Assembly (NCBI RefSeq): GCF_010122465.1
Contig: NZ_WLZY01000005.1
Coordinates: forward strand, 154,901-218,900
Length of the DNA: 64,000 bases
DNA from: Phytoactinopolyspora mesophila
GTDB lineage: Bacteria > Actinomycetota > Actinomycetes > Jiangellales > Jiangellaceae
Direction of reading: 5' to 3'
Shown here: positions 34,557 through 43,667 of the stretch, in pieces
Layout: each line of letters begins with the position of its first letter
How positions within the stretch are numbered: the stretch's first letter is position 1
Position numbers and translations under genes: made by a program
Notes under the pieces: generated by a model
Databases searched by the model: none
Seen by the model: only the letters and a program-made list of their open reading frames with translations
What the model was told of the DNA's origin: nothing

Positions 34557-37500
34557 ATGTCGCTCACCGGTCTCCTCCATACCTTGCTTGACGACGACGG
34601 CGATGCGGCATTGCGCTCAGCTGTCTCCGACGCGCGAGCGGGTTCGGTCACTGCGCTGGATCTCACCGCACCGCCGTCCATGCGTCCGTTCGTGGCCGCC
34701 GCGCTGGCTGATGAGACTCTCGGTGCGGGACGCCCGTTGCTGGCCGTGACGGCTACCGGACGGGAGGCAGAGGACCTGGTAGAGGCACTTCGCTGCCTGC
34801 TGCCGGCGGACTCCGTAGCCGAATACCCGGCGTGGGAGACGCTGCCGCATGAACGGCTCTCGCCGCGCAGCGACACCGTCGGCCGGCGGCTGGCCGTCCT
34901 GCGCCGGTTGGTGCACCCGGCCGAGGGCGACGAGCAGATCAAAGTCGTGGTGGCGCCGGTCCGCAGTGTCCTGCAGCCACAGGTGGCGGGGCTGGCGGAG
35001 CTGCGCCCGGTTCGGTTGCACGTCGGCGACGACATCGCGCTGGACGATCTCGTCGAGCAGCTGGCCGCCGCCGCTTACACCAGGGTGGATCTGGTGGAGC
35101 GTCGCGGTGAGTTCGCGGTGCGCGGAGGCATCGTGGACATCTTCCCACCCACTGAGGAACACCCGCTGCGGGTGGAGTTCTGGGGTGACACCGTCGAAGA
35201 GATCCGTCATTTCATGGTGGCCGATCAGCGCTCCGCCGGCATCGCCGAGCAGGGGTTGTGGGCGCCGCCTTGCCGTGAGCTGCTGCTCACCGAAGCGGTA
35301 CGGCAGCGGGCCGCGGAGCTGGCGGTAGCCCATCCCGAACTCGCGGAGATGCTCGACAAGATCGCCTCCGGGGTTGCCGTCGAAGGCATGGAGTCGCTCG
35401 CGCCGGTGCTGGTGGACGAGATGGAGCTCCTCGTCGATCTGCTTCCGGAGGGCACCCACGTGCTGGCCTGCGACCCCGAGCGCATCCGCTCGCGTGCCCA
35501 CGACCTCGTGGCCACAAGCCAGGAGTTCCTCGACGCCTCGTGGGCCGCGGCAGCCGGCGGAGGGACCGCTCCGATCGATCTCGGCTCGGCCGCCTACCGC
35601 ACACTGGCCGAGATCCGGGAGTATGCGATCAAACTCGGGCTGCCGTGGTGGAGCATCAGCTCGTTCGGTCTCGGGAGCGAGACAGAACCGCCCGAGCGTG
35701 ACGGCGAGGATCTGGATGCTGCGCTGTACGCCGTGGATCTCGGCGACGAGATCGTCTCTTCCGGCGCGGTGGAGACACGTGAGATCGCTGCTCGCCCGGC
35801 TCAGGCCTATCGCGGAGACACTGCTCGTGCGGCCGCCGATCTCGGAGCTTGGGTGGGAACGGGCGGGCGGGCCGTCGTCGTCACCGGTGGACACGGCACC
35901 GCGGAGCGCACTGTGGAGTTGCTCGGGGAATCCGAGGTGCCGGCCAGGCTGGTCGAGGACCTGGCAGCACGGCTGGACCCGGGCGTCGTTCATGTCACCA
36001 CAGCCACCTTGCAGCACGGGTTCATCGCCGACGACGCGGCCGTGGCGGTGCTCACCGAGGACGATCTCACCGGCCAGCGGGCGTCGGAGAAGCACGCGGC
36101 GCGGATGCCGAGCCGTCGGCGCAACCAGGTCGATCCGCTCCAGCTCAAGCCCGGCGACTACATCGTGCACGACCAACATGGCGTCGGCCGCTACATCGAG
36201 ATGACCAGCCGCACCGTGCAGGGTGCGATGCGCGAGTATCTCGTCGTCGAGTACGCGCCGAGCAAACGGGGCCAGCCGCCGGACCGGCTCTACGTCCCCA
36301 CCGACCAGCTGGAACAGGTCACCAAGTACGTCGGCGGCGACGCCCCGGGCCTCGACCGGATCGGCGGCTCGGACTGGGCCAAGCGCAAGGGGCGGGCGCG
36401 TAAGGCGGTCAAGGAGATCGCGGCGGAGTTGATCAAACTGTATGCGGCCCGGCAAGCCGCGCCCGGGCACACGTTCGGGCCAGACACGCCGTGGCAGCGT
36501 GAACTCGAGGACGCGTTCCCCTACGTCGAGACCGTAGACCAGCTTTCCACCGTCAACGAGGTCAAGGCGGACATGGAGCGTTCCGTGCCGATGGACCGGG
36601 TGATCTGCGGCGACGTCGGGTACGGCAAGACCGAGATCGCGGTCCGGGCGGCGTTCAAGGCGGTTCAGGAGGGTAAGCAAGTAGGTGTCCTCGTGCCGAC
36701 CACGCTGCTGGTTCAGCAGCATCATGCGACCTTCGCCGAGCGCTACGCCCAGTTCCCGGTCAATGTGAAGGCGCTGTCGAGGTTCCAGACGGATCAGGAG
36801 GCGGCGGAGATCATCCGCGGGCTTGCCGAGGGCACTGTCGACGTCGTCATCGGCACCCACCGGCTCATCACCGGCGACGTGCGGTTCAAGGACCTCGGGC
36901 TGCTGATCGTCGACGAGGAACAGCGCTTCGGTGTGGAACACAAGGAGAAGCTCAAGCACCTGCGCGCCAACGTCGATGTGCTCACCATGTCCGCGACACC
37001 TATCCCACGAACACTCGAGATGTCCATCACCGGCATCCGCGACATGTCCGTCATCGCCACCCCGCCGGAGGAGCGGCACCCGGTACTCACTTACGTCGGC
37101 GGGTACGACGAGAAACAGGTCGGCGCGGCGATCAGGCGAGAGCTGATGCGTGAAGGCCAGGTGTTCTTCGTCCACAACCGGGTGGACACCATCGAAAAGG
37201 TGACCGCCCACCTGCGCGAGCTGGTACCTGAGGCGCGGGTGGAGGCCGCCCACGGCCAGATGGGCGAGCACGCCCTCGAAAGAGTGATCGCTGCGTTCTG
37301 GCAGCGCGAGATCGATGTCCTGGTCTGCACCACCATCGTCGAAACCGGACTGGACATCTCCAACGCGAACACCTTGATCGTCGACCGCGCCGAACGGCTC
37401 GGCCTGTCCCAGCTGCACCAGTTGCGCGGGCGCGTCGGCCGCGGGCGCGAGCGCGCCTACGCGTACTTCTTCTACCCCCGTGAGTCGCCGCTGACCGAGG

Positions 37501-38180
37501 AGGCACACGAGCGCCTGGCCACCATCGCCCAGCACGCTGACCTGGGCTCCGGTATGCAGGTGGCGATGAAGGATCTCGAGATCCGCGGCGCCGGCAACTT
37601 GCTTGGAGGAGAACAGTCCGGGCACATCGCCAACGTCGGATTCGACCTCTACGTCCGGCTGGTCGGCGAGGCCGTGGCGGAGTTCCGCGGTGACACCGAT
37701 TCGGGACCGGCCGAGGTGCGGATCGACCTGCCGGTGGATGCACACGTCCCGCATGACTACGTCGCCAGTGAGCGGCTGCGACTCGAGGCGTATCGCAGGT
37801 TGTCGGAGGCCACCGACGACGACGCTGTGACCGCCGTGCGTGCGGAGCTGGAGGATCGCTACGGTATGCCGCCTGAGCCGGTGGAGAATCTGCTGGCGAT
37901 CGCGCGATTCCGGGCGAAGGCGCGCCGGGTGGGGCTGACCGAGGTCACCATGCAGGGCAACTACGTCCGGTTCGCGCAGATCGAGCTGGCGGATTGGCAG
38001 CGCGTCCGGCTTCAGCGGCTGTACCCGAAGTCGCTGATCAAGGATGCTGTGCAGAGCATCCTGGTGCCGCGTCCTGTTCCGGCCACCATCGGAGGCCAGC
38101 CGGTGCGGGGCATGGAGCTGCTGGCCTGGGTGAACACCGTCGTGGATGAGGTCCTGGCCCACGAGCCTCAACCTGCCTGA
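34557..38180 (+). CDS. mfd: Transcription-repair coupling factor
   Basis: It removes RNA polymerase stalled at DNA damage and recruits UvrA. The 1207-residue length is normal. In order there are a UvrB-like N-terminal region ([22 protein letters not shown]), the RNA-polymerase-interacting domain ([16 protein letters not shown]), then the RecG-like motor with Walker [10 protein letters not shown] (about 684-692), DEEQRFG (about 786), [12 protein letters not shown] and the C-terminal [16 protein letters not shown]. The D7 autoinhibitory domain follows. A 1201-residue antisense frame over the same DNA is a shadow. Confidence 0.97.
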   Translation: MSLTGLLHTLLDDDGDAALRSAVSDARAGSVTALDLTAPPSMRPFVAAALADETLGAGRPLLAVTATGREAEDLVEALRCLLPADSVAEYPAWETLPHERLSPRSDTVGRRLAVLRRLVHPAEGDEQIKVVVAPVRSVLQPQVAGLAELRPVRLHVGDDIALDDLVEQLAAAAYTRVDLVERRGEFAVRGGIVDIFPPTEEHPLRVEFWGDTVEEIRHFMVADQRSAGIAEQGLWAPPCRELLLTEAVRQRAAELAVAHPELAEMLDKIASGVAVEGMESLAPVLVDEMELLVDLLPEGTHVLACDPERIRSRAHDLVATSQEFLDASWAAAAGGGTAPIDLGSAAYRTLAEIREYAIKLGLPWWSISSFGLGSETEPPERDGEDLDAALYAVDLGDEIVSSGAVETREIAARPAQAYRGDTARAAADLGAWVGTGGRAVVVTGGHGTAERTVELLGESEVPARLVEDLAARLDPGVVHVTTATLQHGFIADDAAVAVLTEDDLTGQRASEKHAARMPSRRRNQVDPLQLKPGDYIVHDQHGVGRYIEMTSRTVQGAMREYLVVEYAPSKRGQPPDRLYVPTDQLEQVTKYVGGDAPGLDRIGGSDWAKRKGRARKAVKEIAAELIKLYAARQAAPGHTFGPDTPWQRELEDAFPYVETVDQLSTVNEVKADMERSVPMDRVICGDVGYGKTEIAVRAAFKAVQEGKQVGVLVPTTLLVQQHHATFAERYAQFPVNVKALSRFQTDQEAAEIIRGLAEGTVDVVIGTHRLITGDVRFKDLGLLIVDEEQRFGVEHKEKLKHLRANVDVLTMSATPIPRTLEMSITGIRDMSVIATPPEERHPVLTYVGGYDEKQVGAAIRRELMREGQVFFVHNRVDTIEKVTAHLRELVPEARVEAAHGQMGEHALERVIAAFWQREIDVLVCTTIVETGLDISNANTLIVDRAERLGLSQLHQLRGRVGRGRERAYAYFFYPRESPLTEEAHERLATIAQHADLGSGMQVAMKDLEIRGAGNLLGGEQSGHIANVGFDLYVRLVGEAVAEFRGDTDSGPAEVRIDLPVDAHVPHDYVASERLRLEAYRRLSEATDDDAVTAVRAELEDRYGMPPEPVENLLAIARFRAKARRVGLTEVTMQGNYVRFAQIELADWQRVRLQRLYPKSLIKDAVQSILVPRPVPATIGGQPVRGMELLAWVNTVVDEVLAHEPQPA

Positions 38181-38184
38181 TTCG

Positions 38185-39162
38185 CTACGGCATGGCGTCG
38201 CCGGGCCGGGCGAGGCCGTCACCCAGTGGGGTGCGGACGTAGAGGACTGTGCGCCCGACCCGGTGCCCGGCCACGAGGCCGGCAGCCCGAAGCGCGCTCA
38301 GATGCTGCGACACGCCGCCGGCCGACAGGCTGGTGCGCTGCGCGAGCTCGGTGGTGGAGGCGGGAGCGGCTAGTTCGGTGAGCAGCGTCGCGCGGGTCCG
38401 GCCGACAACCGCCGACAACGAGCCGGGCGTGCCCGTGCCGTTCTCCCACAAGGTGGCGATACCACGCGCCGGATATCGCAGCACCGGCTGCCACGGCGGG
38501 CTGGTCTTGGAGGCCACCCGAGGCCACACGAACACCGAGGGCACCAGTACCAGCCCTCGTCCCGCGAGCTGACGGGTGTCGGCGACCGACGCGTGGGCGA
38601 CCGAGAGAACGCCCTCCCGCCAGCGGATGGCCGGATCAAGATCGTCGAGCAGGCCGTGTGCGCCGCCGTCGGCGATCGAACGCGCTCGATACAGCACGTC
38701 GCCTTCGAGAAGGTTGCGGATCCTTGGCCACCAGGGCTCCAGCACGAGCTCCCAATAGGACTCGATGGCGGTGCTGAGCCGCCTGAGTCCGGCGGCAGGA
38801 TCATCGAGGAGGGTGGCTGCGGCCGGCACGTTGCGCAGCGACGCGACGGCCTGGCGCACGTCATGCGGGTCGGTTTCCCGGAGCGAGGCAAGCTCGGTCG
38901 CCAGGTCCGGAGTGGGCGTCGTCGGTGTGGGTGCCAGAAAGCCCGGTAGGTACTGCGGATAGGGCGATGTGAGCCCGGTGAACAACGACAGGTCGGCACG
39001 GGCGTCGTCCAAGAGCGGGCGCACTCGTTTTACCCACGGCAGATGGAGGGTGTGCGCGGCGGGATTTTGCAGTACGCGCACGCTGGCCACCGCCTCCCAT
39101 AGAGGCGAGAACGCCAGACGGGTCAGAGCCACGTCCTGCGGCGAGAACGCGAGTTGGAGCAT
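38185..39162 (-). CDS. ArsR-type winged-helix regulator with large N-terminal domain
   Basis: About 325 residues. The C-terminal 75 form an ArsR winged helix (ALLTELAAPASTTELAQRTS, LSAGGVSQHLSALRAAGLV, then VLYVRTPLGDGL). The N-terminal 230 residues, opening MLQLAFSPQDVALTRLAFSP followed by LWEAV, match the DUF5937-like partner domain common in actinobacteria. I chose the ATG at 39162 because this is where relatives begin and because a palindrome then falls upstream; the frame stays open to 39264. No Shine-Dalgarno site is convincing. It is divergent from an MFS exporter that it probably represses, and its end lies 4 bases from the mfd stop. Confidence 0.8.
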   Translation of the reverse strand: MLQLAFSPQDVALTRLAFSPLWEAVASVRVLQNPAAHTLHLPWVKRVRPLLDDARADLSLFTGLTSPYPQYLPGFLAPTPTTPTPDLATELASLRETDPHDVRQAVASLRNVPAAATLLDDPAAGLRRLSTAIESYWELVLEPWWPRIRNLLEGDVLYRARSIADGGAHGLLDDLDPAIRWREGVLSVAHASVADTRQLAGRGLVLVPSVFVWPRVASKTSPPWQPVLRYPARGIATLWENGTGTPGSLSAVVGRTRATLLTELAAPASTTELAQRTSLSAGGVSQHLSALRAAGLVAGHRVGRTVLYVRTPLGDGLARPGDAMP

Positions 39163-39220
39163 CGGAATCCAGGCGAGGAGAGAGTCGAACCGGCCGTAAG
39201 CATCGAGAACCGTGGGTGAG

Positions 39221-39240
39221 GATTTAGCTGAGTCTAAATC
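39221..39240. promoter_or_regulatory. Palindromic operator between ArsR-type gene and MFS gene
   Basis: GATTTAG-CTGAGT-CTAAATC: seven-base arms around six bases, 38 bases before the MFS start and 58 bases before the regulator start. This is the expected form and position of an ArsR-family site. Confidence 0.6.
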
Positions 39241-39278
39241 AATGTCGCTAAGCTGCACCGCCACGCAAGGTAAGACCC

Positions 39279-40565
39279 ATGGTCGACGTCAATACCACGG
39301 TGCAGCCGAAGTTACTCCGGCATGCAGAATTCCGGCTGCTCTTCGCTGCCACCGCGGTGAGCAAGCTCGGCGTCCAGGTCGGCTACCTGGCTATTCCACT
39401 GGTGGCCGTCTCCGCCTTGGACGCATCGCCCGGCCAGGTCGGATTGCTGGCGGCATTGAGCACTGTCGCCTTCTTGCTGATCGGCCTTCCGGCCGGAGCC
39501 TGGATCGATCGGATGCGGCGCCGGGGTGTGATGGTGGCCGCGGACGTGGTCCGGGCCGCGTTGCTGGGGTCGGTTCCGATGGCGTGGGCCGTCGACGCGC
39601 TGACTCTGACGCAGCTGTACGTGGTCGTCTTCCTGGCCGGGTTCGCGACAGTGTTCTTCGACGTCGCCGGGCTCAGCTACGTGCCGCACGTCGTCGGCCG
39701 GAAGCGTCTGGTCGAGGCCAACTCGGCACTGCACAGCTTCGATGCGATCGCCAACATCGCCGGTCGTAGTGGTGCCGGATATCTCATCCAATGGGTCACG
39801 GCGCCTGTCGCCTTGCTCGTGACCGCTGGCGGGTATCTCATATCGGGTCTGTGCTTGTCCGGCATCCGCCGCCGGGAGCCTGAGGCGCCACGGCCGGGAG
39901 AGCGCAGGCTGTGGCCACAGATCAGGGAAGGACTCGGTTTCGTCCTCCGGCATCGCATACTGCGTCCTGCCGCCCTGGCAGGCGCGGCGACGAACCTTGG
40001 CATGCAGCTCAGCCTCACCATGTTGCCGGTGGTGATGATCGCCGGGCTGGCGCTTCCGGAGAGCAGGCTGGGCTTGTTCCTGGCCGCCGGCGGTGTTGGC
40101 GCGCTGGTCGGCGCGCTGACGGCGAAGCGTCTCGGGGGTGTGCTGGGCATGGGGCGCATGTTGTGGGTCTTGGGCCTGGTGGTGGCACCCGCGGCGTTCC
40201 TGGTGCCGATGCTCGACCGGGGGGCCGGGTTCTGGCTGGCGATGGCGGGCTGGGGCATCGTGGCTTTCAAGATCGGTGTGGATAACGTCGTCCTGGTCAG
40301 TTTCCGGCAGCGAGTCACCCCGGACGGGCTGCTGGGCCGCCAGAACGCCACCATGCGATTCCTGCTGACAGGTGCCTTGGCGGTAGGTGCGGCGCTGGCC
40401 GGTGTGGTGGGTGAGCTGGTCTCGGCGCGGGCGGCATTGTGGACCGGCACCGTCATTCTCGCCTTGGCCTGGATTCCGCTCTTCTTCTCACCTATCCGTA
40501 ACCTGCGGACGTTGCCGGCGGCTTCCGACGTGACGGCTGTTGAAGCAGGCCCAGAACGCGGATGA
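39279..40565 (+). CDS. MFS transporter (probable drug/metabolite exporter)
   Basis: A 428-residue protein with twelve predicted membrane helices. RLLFAATAVSKLGVQVGYLAIPLVAV is helix 1, and the loop after helix 2 contains GAWIDRMRRRGVMVAADVVRA, the MFS motif A equivalent. It has the length and pattern of the enterobactin-exporter-like/MFS_3 group. The start follows AAGGTAAGA. It is divergent from the ArsR-type gene with a shared palindrome, so expression is probably induced when that repressor binds its ligand. The substrate is unknown. Confidence 0.86.
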   Translation: MVDVNTTVQPKLLRHAEFRLLFAATAVSKLGVQVGYLAIPLVAVSALDASPGQVGLLAALSTVAFLLIGLPAGAWIDRMRRRGVMVAADVVRAALLGSVPMAWAVDALTLTQLYVVVFLAGFATVFFDVAGLSYVPHVVGRKRLVEANSALHSFDAIANIAGRSGAGYLIQWVTAPVALLVTAGGYLISGLCLSGIRRREPEAPRPGERRLWPQIREGLGFVLRHRILRPAALAGAATNLGMQLSLTMLPVVMIAGLALPESRLGLFLAAGGVGALVGALTAKRLGGVLGMGRMLWVLGLVVAPAAFLVPMLDRGAGFWLAMAGWGIVAFKIGVDNVVLVSFRQRVTPDGLLGRQNATMRFLLTGALAVGAALAGVVGELVSARAALWTGTVILALAWIPLFFSPIRNLRTLPAASDVTAVEAGPERG

Positions 40566-40669
40566 GTTCACGGCCGGCGCGGCGTGCGACGCCGGAGGCG
40601 GGCGGAATGTGCAGCGCGGCGGCCGGTAGGATGCGGATGGTCTGTCATCGATGTCGAAAAGGAACACCT

Positions 40670-41305
40670 GTGTCGGTCTACCAGCGCATCCTCGCCGTGT
40701 CCGCCGCAGCGGCGGCCGTTGCCATGCTGACTGCGTGCGACCCTGACCAGATCGGCACCGCCGCGACGGTCGGCGACGACCGCCTGAGCGTGTCGGAACT
40801 GCAAGATCAGGTCACCGAGATCGTCGAGTTCCGCAACGATGCCATCGAGACGCTCGAATTGCCGATGCCGCCGGTTGACCCCGGCCGTGACGTTTCCGGC
40901 CTGCAGCGAGACGTGCTGAACAGCTGGGTCATCCATCGACTGGGCGAGCGAGCCGCGCGGGATCTCGGCATCCACATCAGCGAAGCGGAGATCGACGATT
41001 TCCTCGAGCAATACGCGACCCAATTGCCGGATGGCGACCTTACTCCTCTCCTTGTCGAAGAGGGATGGACCGAGGACATGCTCCGCGATGAAGTCCGTCT
41101 CGGGTTGATCAACCAGCAGGTGGCTGCCACCGAGGGGCCGGAGGCGTTGAGCGTCGCTCTCGGTGAGGCGGCGCAGGAGGCCGGCGTGGACATCAACCCG
41201 AGATACGGTACGTGGGCCGATGCCGAAGGGCTGGTGGCTGCCAGCGGTTCGGTCTCCCACCCGTTCGAGGACGACCCCTTGGCAGACATTGGACACTCCC
41301 ACTAG
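40670..41305 (+). CDS. SurA N-terminal-like lipoprotein
   Basis: A 211-residue exported lipoprotein. I chose the GTG at 40670, behind AAAAGGA. A short signal peptide ends in the lipobox LTAC, leaving the lipid-anchored Cys followed by DPDQIGTAATVGDDRLSVSE. The body resembles the N-terminal chaperone part of SurA (VLNSWVIHRLGERAARDLGI, ISEAEIDDFLEQY), and no parvulin isomerase domain is present. Its place between mfd and mazG matches the LpqU/SurA-like gene often found there in actinobacteria. It overlaps the mazG start by 17 bases. Confidence 0.82.
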   Translation: MSVYQRILAVSAAAAAVAMLTACDPDQIGTAATVGDDRLSVSELQDQVTEIVEFRNDAIETLELPMPPVDPGRDVSGLQRDVLNSWVIHRLGERAARDLGIHISEAEIDDFLEQYATQLPDGDLTPLLVEEGWTEDMLRDEVRLGLINQQVAATEGPEALSVALGEAAQEAGVDINPRYGTWADAEGLVAASGSVSHPFEDDPLADIGHSH

Positions 41306-41957
41306 CGTCCCGGCGGGCAGCAGGTTGCTGGAGCTGGTAGCCGTCATGGACCGGCTCCGCTCTCCGGGCGGCTGCCCATGGGATGCCGAGCAGACCCACC
41401 GTAGTCTCGCCACATATCTGGTCGAGGAGACCTACGAAACGCTGGAGGCGATCGAATCCGGCGATGACACCGACCTGCGTGAGGAGCTTGGCGACCTGCT
41501 GCTCCAGGTGATCTTCCATGCCCGGATCGCCGAGGAACGTGAGACCGATCCGTGGTCGATCGACGACGTCGCCGGTGGTATCGCCGAGAAACTGATCCGG
41601 CGCCACCCGCACGTGTTCGGCGACGTCGACGCCCCGACCGCGGCGCACGTCGAGGGTCGCTGGGAAGCGATGAAGCGCGTCGAAAAGCAACGCACGTCCG
41701 CGGTCGATGGAGTGCCGTTGGCCCAGCCGGCGCTGTCGTTGGCGGCCAAGCTCATCAATCGGGTGGAACGCTCCGGCGTCGATGTCGCCCTGCCCGCGGC
41801 CGATGTGCCGGAGCTGACCAATGCCGACGAGGTCGGCGACCACCTGATGGCGGTGGTGGCCGCCTCCCGTTCTGCCGGTGTGGACCCGGAGCAAGCGCTG
41901 CGTGACGCCAGCCGCCGTTACATCGCCGCCGTCCACGAGGCCGAAACCACCACCTGA
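41289..41957 (+). CDS. mazG: Nucleoside triphosphate pyrophosphohydrolase MazG
   Basis: It hydrolyses non-canonical or excess NTPs to NMP and pyrophosphate. The catalytic helical motifs EETYETLEAI and REELGDLLLQV give the EExxE...ExxD metal-binding pattern. The N-terminal LRSPGGCPWDAEQTHRSL and the RRHPHVFGDV block are hallmarks of the family. I chose the TTG at 41289 (222 residues), which overlaps the lipoprotein gene; an ATG at 41346 is possible but would cut conserved residues. The second half is less conserved, as usual. Confidence 0.93.
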   Translation: MDTPTSVPAGSRLLELVAVMDRLRSPGGCPWDAEQTHRSLATYLVEETYETLEAIESGDDTDLREELGDLLLQVIFHARIAEERETDPWSIDDVAGGIAEKLIRRHPHVFGDVDAPTAAHVEGRWEAMKRVEKQRTSAVDGVPLAQPALSLAAKLINRVERSGVDVALPAADVPELTNADEVGDHLMAVVAASRSAGVDPEQALRDASRRYIAAVHEAETTT

Positions 41958-42008
41958 CCGGTTCGTGAATTGAACGAAGGTCGGTTGTTGCGACTGGAAT
42001 GGCTCTGG

Positions 42009-42045
42009 TGCTGCTAAAGTTACGAAATTCGTAACTTTAGCAGCA
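42009..42045. promoter_or_regulatory. 37-base perfect palindrome, probable AbiEi operator
   Basis: Arms of 18 bases (42009-42026 and 42028-42045) are exact complements around one central base; the core reads AAGTTACGAAATTCGTAACTT in two halves. It ends 16 bases before the antitoxin start. AbiEi antitoxins are known to bind inverted repeats and repress their own operon, so this is the likely site. Confidence 0.75.
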
Positions 42046-42061
42046 TCGAAGGTCAGGATAG

Positions 42062-42862
42062 GTGGTGGCAGATCGGGTTCCCGCCAACGCGTTGGCCGAC
42101 TGGCTGCTTGCGCATGGCCGGACCTCGGTCGACACGGACGAAGCTGCACAGTTGCTTGGCGTCCCACGCGGCCAAGTGCGGACTCGGCTATATGCGGTGG
42201 CGCAACGCCATGAGTTGGTGAGCGCGGCTCGCGGGCTGTGGATCCCCGTCCCGGCTCAATACCGGACTTGGGGTGCCCCACCAGGGGTTCAATTCGTTGA
42301 TGACCTGATGCGGCATCTGAGCCGTGAATACTACGTAGGCTGGCTCTCAGCTGCCGAGATCCATGGCGCTGCTCACCAACGGCCACAGGCGTTTCAGGTG
42401 GCGGTCGATGGCCGAGTCGGCAACCGGACAGTGGGTCGCACGCGGTTCGACTTCGCCTTACGGGCCGGCGTAGCCAACCTGCCGCGGGTACGGCATCCGG
42501 TGCCTACCGGGTTCGTGCGGGTGGCTACGCGTGAACTGACCGTACTTGATCTATGCGACGAGTTACCTCGGGCTGCTGGCTTGTCGAACGCCGCGACCGT
42601 TTTGGCGGAGTTGGCTGAGGACGATCAGCTAGATGTGCACGAGCTCGGGCGTGTCAGCCAAGTCTTCCCGGCTGCCACGGGGCGGCGGGCGGGCTGGCTG
42701 CTGGACCTGGTTGCCCCTCACTTGGACACCGACCCGCTGGCTGATGCCCTGCAGAACCGGTCCGGAACGCCGAGCCTGCTCAGGCCAGACCGACCCGCAC
42801 GAGGTGCGGTCGACACCCGTTGGCACGTCCGCATGAATACAGAAGTGGAGCCGGACTTGTGA
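42062..42862 (+). CDS. AbiEi-type antitoxin/transcriptional regulator
   Basis: A 266-residue antitoxin of the AbiE type IV toxin-antitoxin family. The N-terminus is a winged helix (SVDTDEAAQLLGVPRGQVRTRLYAVAQ, HELVSAARGLW), and the C-terminal domain has the family blocks EYYVGWLSAAEIHGAAHQ and FVRVATRELTVLDLCDEL. It would bind the palindrome just upstream and repress itself. The start is GTG at 42062 or the adjacent GTG at 42065. It is coupled by GTGA to the toxin frame. The module interrupts the usual neighbourhood after mazG. Confidence 0.85.
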   Translation: MVADRVPANALADWLLAHGRTSVDTDEAAQLLGVPRGQVRTRLYAVAQRHELVSAARGLWIPVPAQYRTWGAPPGVQFVDDLMRHLSREYYVGWLSAAEIHGAAHQRPQAFQVAVDGRVGNRTVGRTRFDFALRAGVANLPRVRHPVPTGFVRVATRELTVLDLCDELPRAAGLSNAATVLAELAEDDQLDVHELGRVSQVFPAATGRRAGWLLDLVAPHLDTDPLADALQNRSGTPSLLRPDRPARGAVDTRWHVRMNTEVEPDL

Positions 42863-43632
42863 TTCCGGAGGTTTTCGTCACGGCGTGGTCGGTTGATCAT
42901 CCGTGGCCGCAGCAGGCCCAGATTGAGCAGGATCTCCTGCTGTCGCGTGCAATTTGCGCTATCGCCGAGCATCCATACCTGGGCAAGGAACTCGTATTTC
43001 GCGGAGGAACTGCCTTACACAAGTTGCACATTGACCGGCCGTGGCGCTAGAGCGAAGACCTCGACTATGTTCGCTGTAGCGATGGCGGAATCGGGAAGCT
43101 AACCCAAGCGCTAACAGAGCTTGGCAATGCGATGGAGTTCAAAGTGTCGACCAAGATCGGCACCTATCCCAAAGTGCTGTGGCGGGCGGATGCCATCGAC
43201 GGAAGCCCAGTGCGAATCAAAATCGAGGTCAACACGCGCGAGCGTGAACCTCAACTGGCCCCGCTCCGGGTCCGTCACGAGGTGGAGTCCGGATGGTGGG
43301 CCGGTGGTGCGGATGTCCTCACCTGCGATCCGACTGAGCTCATGGCGACGAAGATCCGAGCACTGTATCAGCGCTCCAAGGGTCGTGATCTGTTCGATCT
43401 CTGGCTTGCGCTGACCGAACTGGAGTTGAGCCCGGCCGAGATCGTGAGAGTTTTCGCCGTCTACCGTCCGCCAGGGCTCTCATCCGCGGTCGCGGAGAGG
43501 AATCTACAAGCGAAGCTCGATGACGCTGAATTCCGCCACGATCTGCATCCTCTCCTCGTGGCTGTGCCTGACGGGTACGACATCGATGTCGCTGGGCAGT
43601 TGGTGACCGAAGAATTGCTCCGCCGGCTGTAG
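42859..43632 (+). pseudogene. AbiEii-type nucleotidyltransferase toxin, interrupted by an amber codon
   Basis: The frame starts at a GTG overlapping the antitoxin stop and reads through 257 sense codons to 43632 except for one TAG at 43048-43050. Before it lies LVFRGGTALHKLHIDRPWR and directly after it SEDLDYV; together these form the nucleotidyltransferase active site (GGTAL and SxDxD). The lost residue sits where relatives have Tyr or Phe before SED, so one base change (TAC or TAT to TAG) explains it. The downstream part (CDPTELMATKIRALYQRSKGRD) is intact. Without readthrough, the product would lack the catalytic aspartates. A restart at 43132 would also omit the active site. Sequencing error is possible. 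Confidence 0.82.
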
Positions 43633-43667
43633 ACGGCTCAGGGACACGTGACGGTAGGCGCATGTAG

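Noticed and set aside
34617..38222. A 1201-residue antisense open frame across mfd
   Set aside because: It mirrors mfd almost exactly, has no family signature and is explained by the high-GC codon pattern of the real gene.
43132..43632. A separate intact gene beginning at 43132
   Set aside because: It is only the C-terminal part of the interrupted toxin and lacks the catalytic motif.
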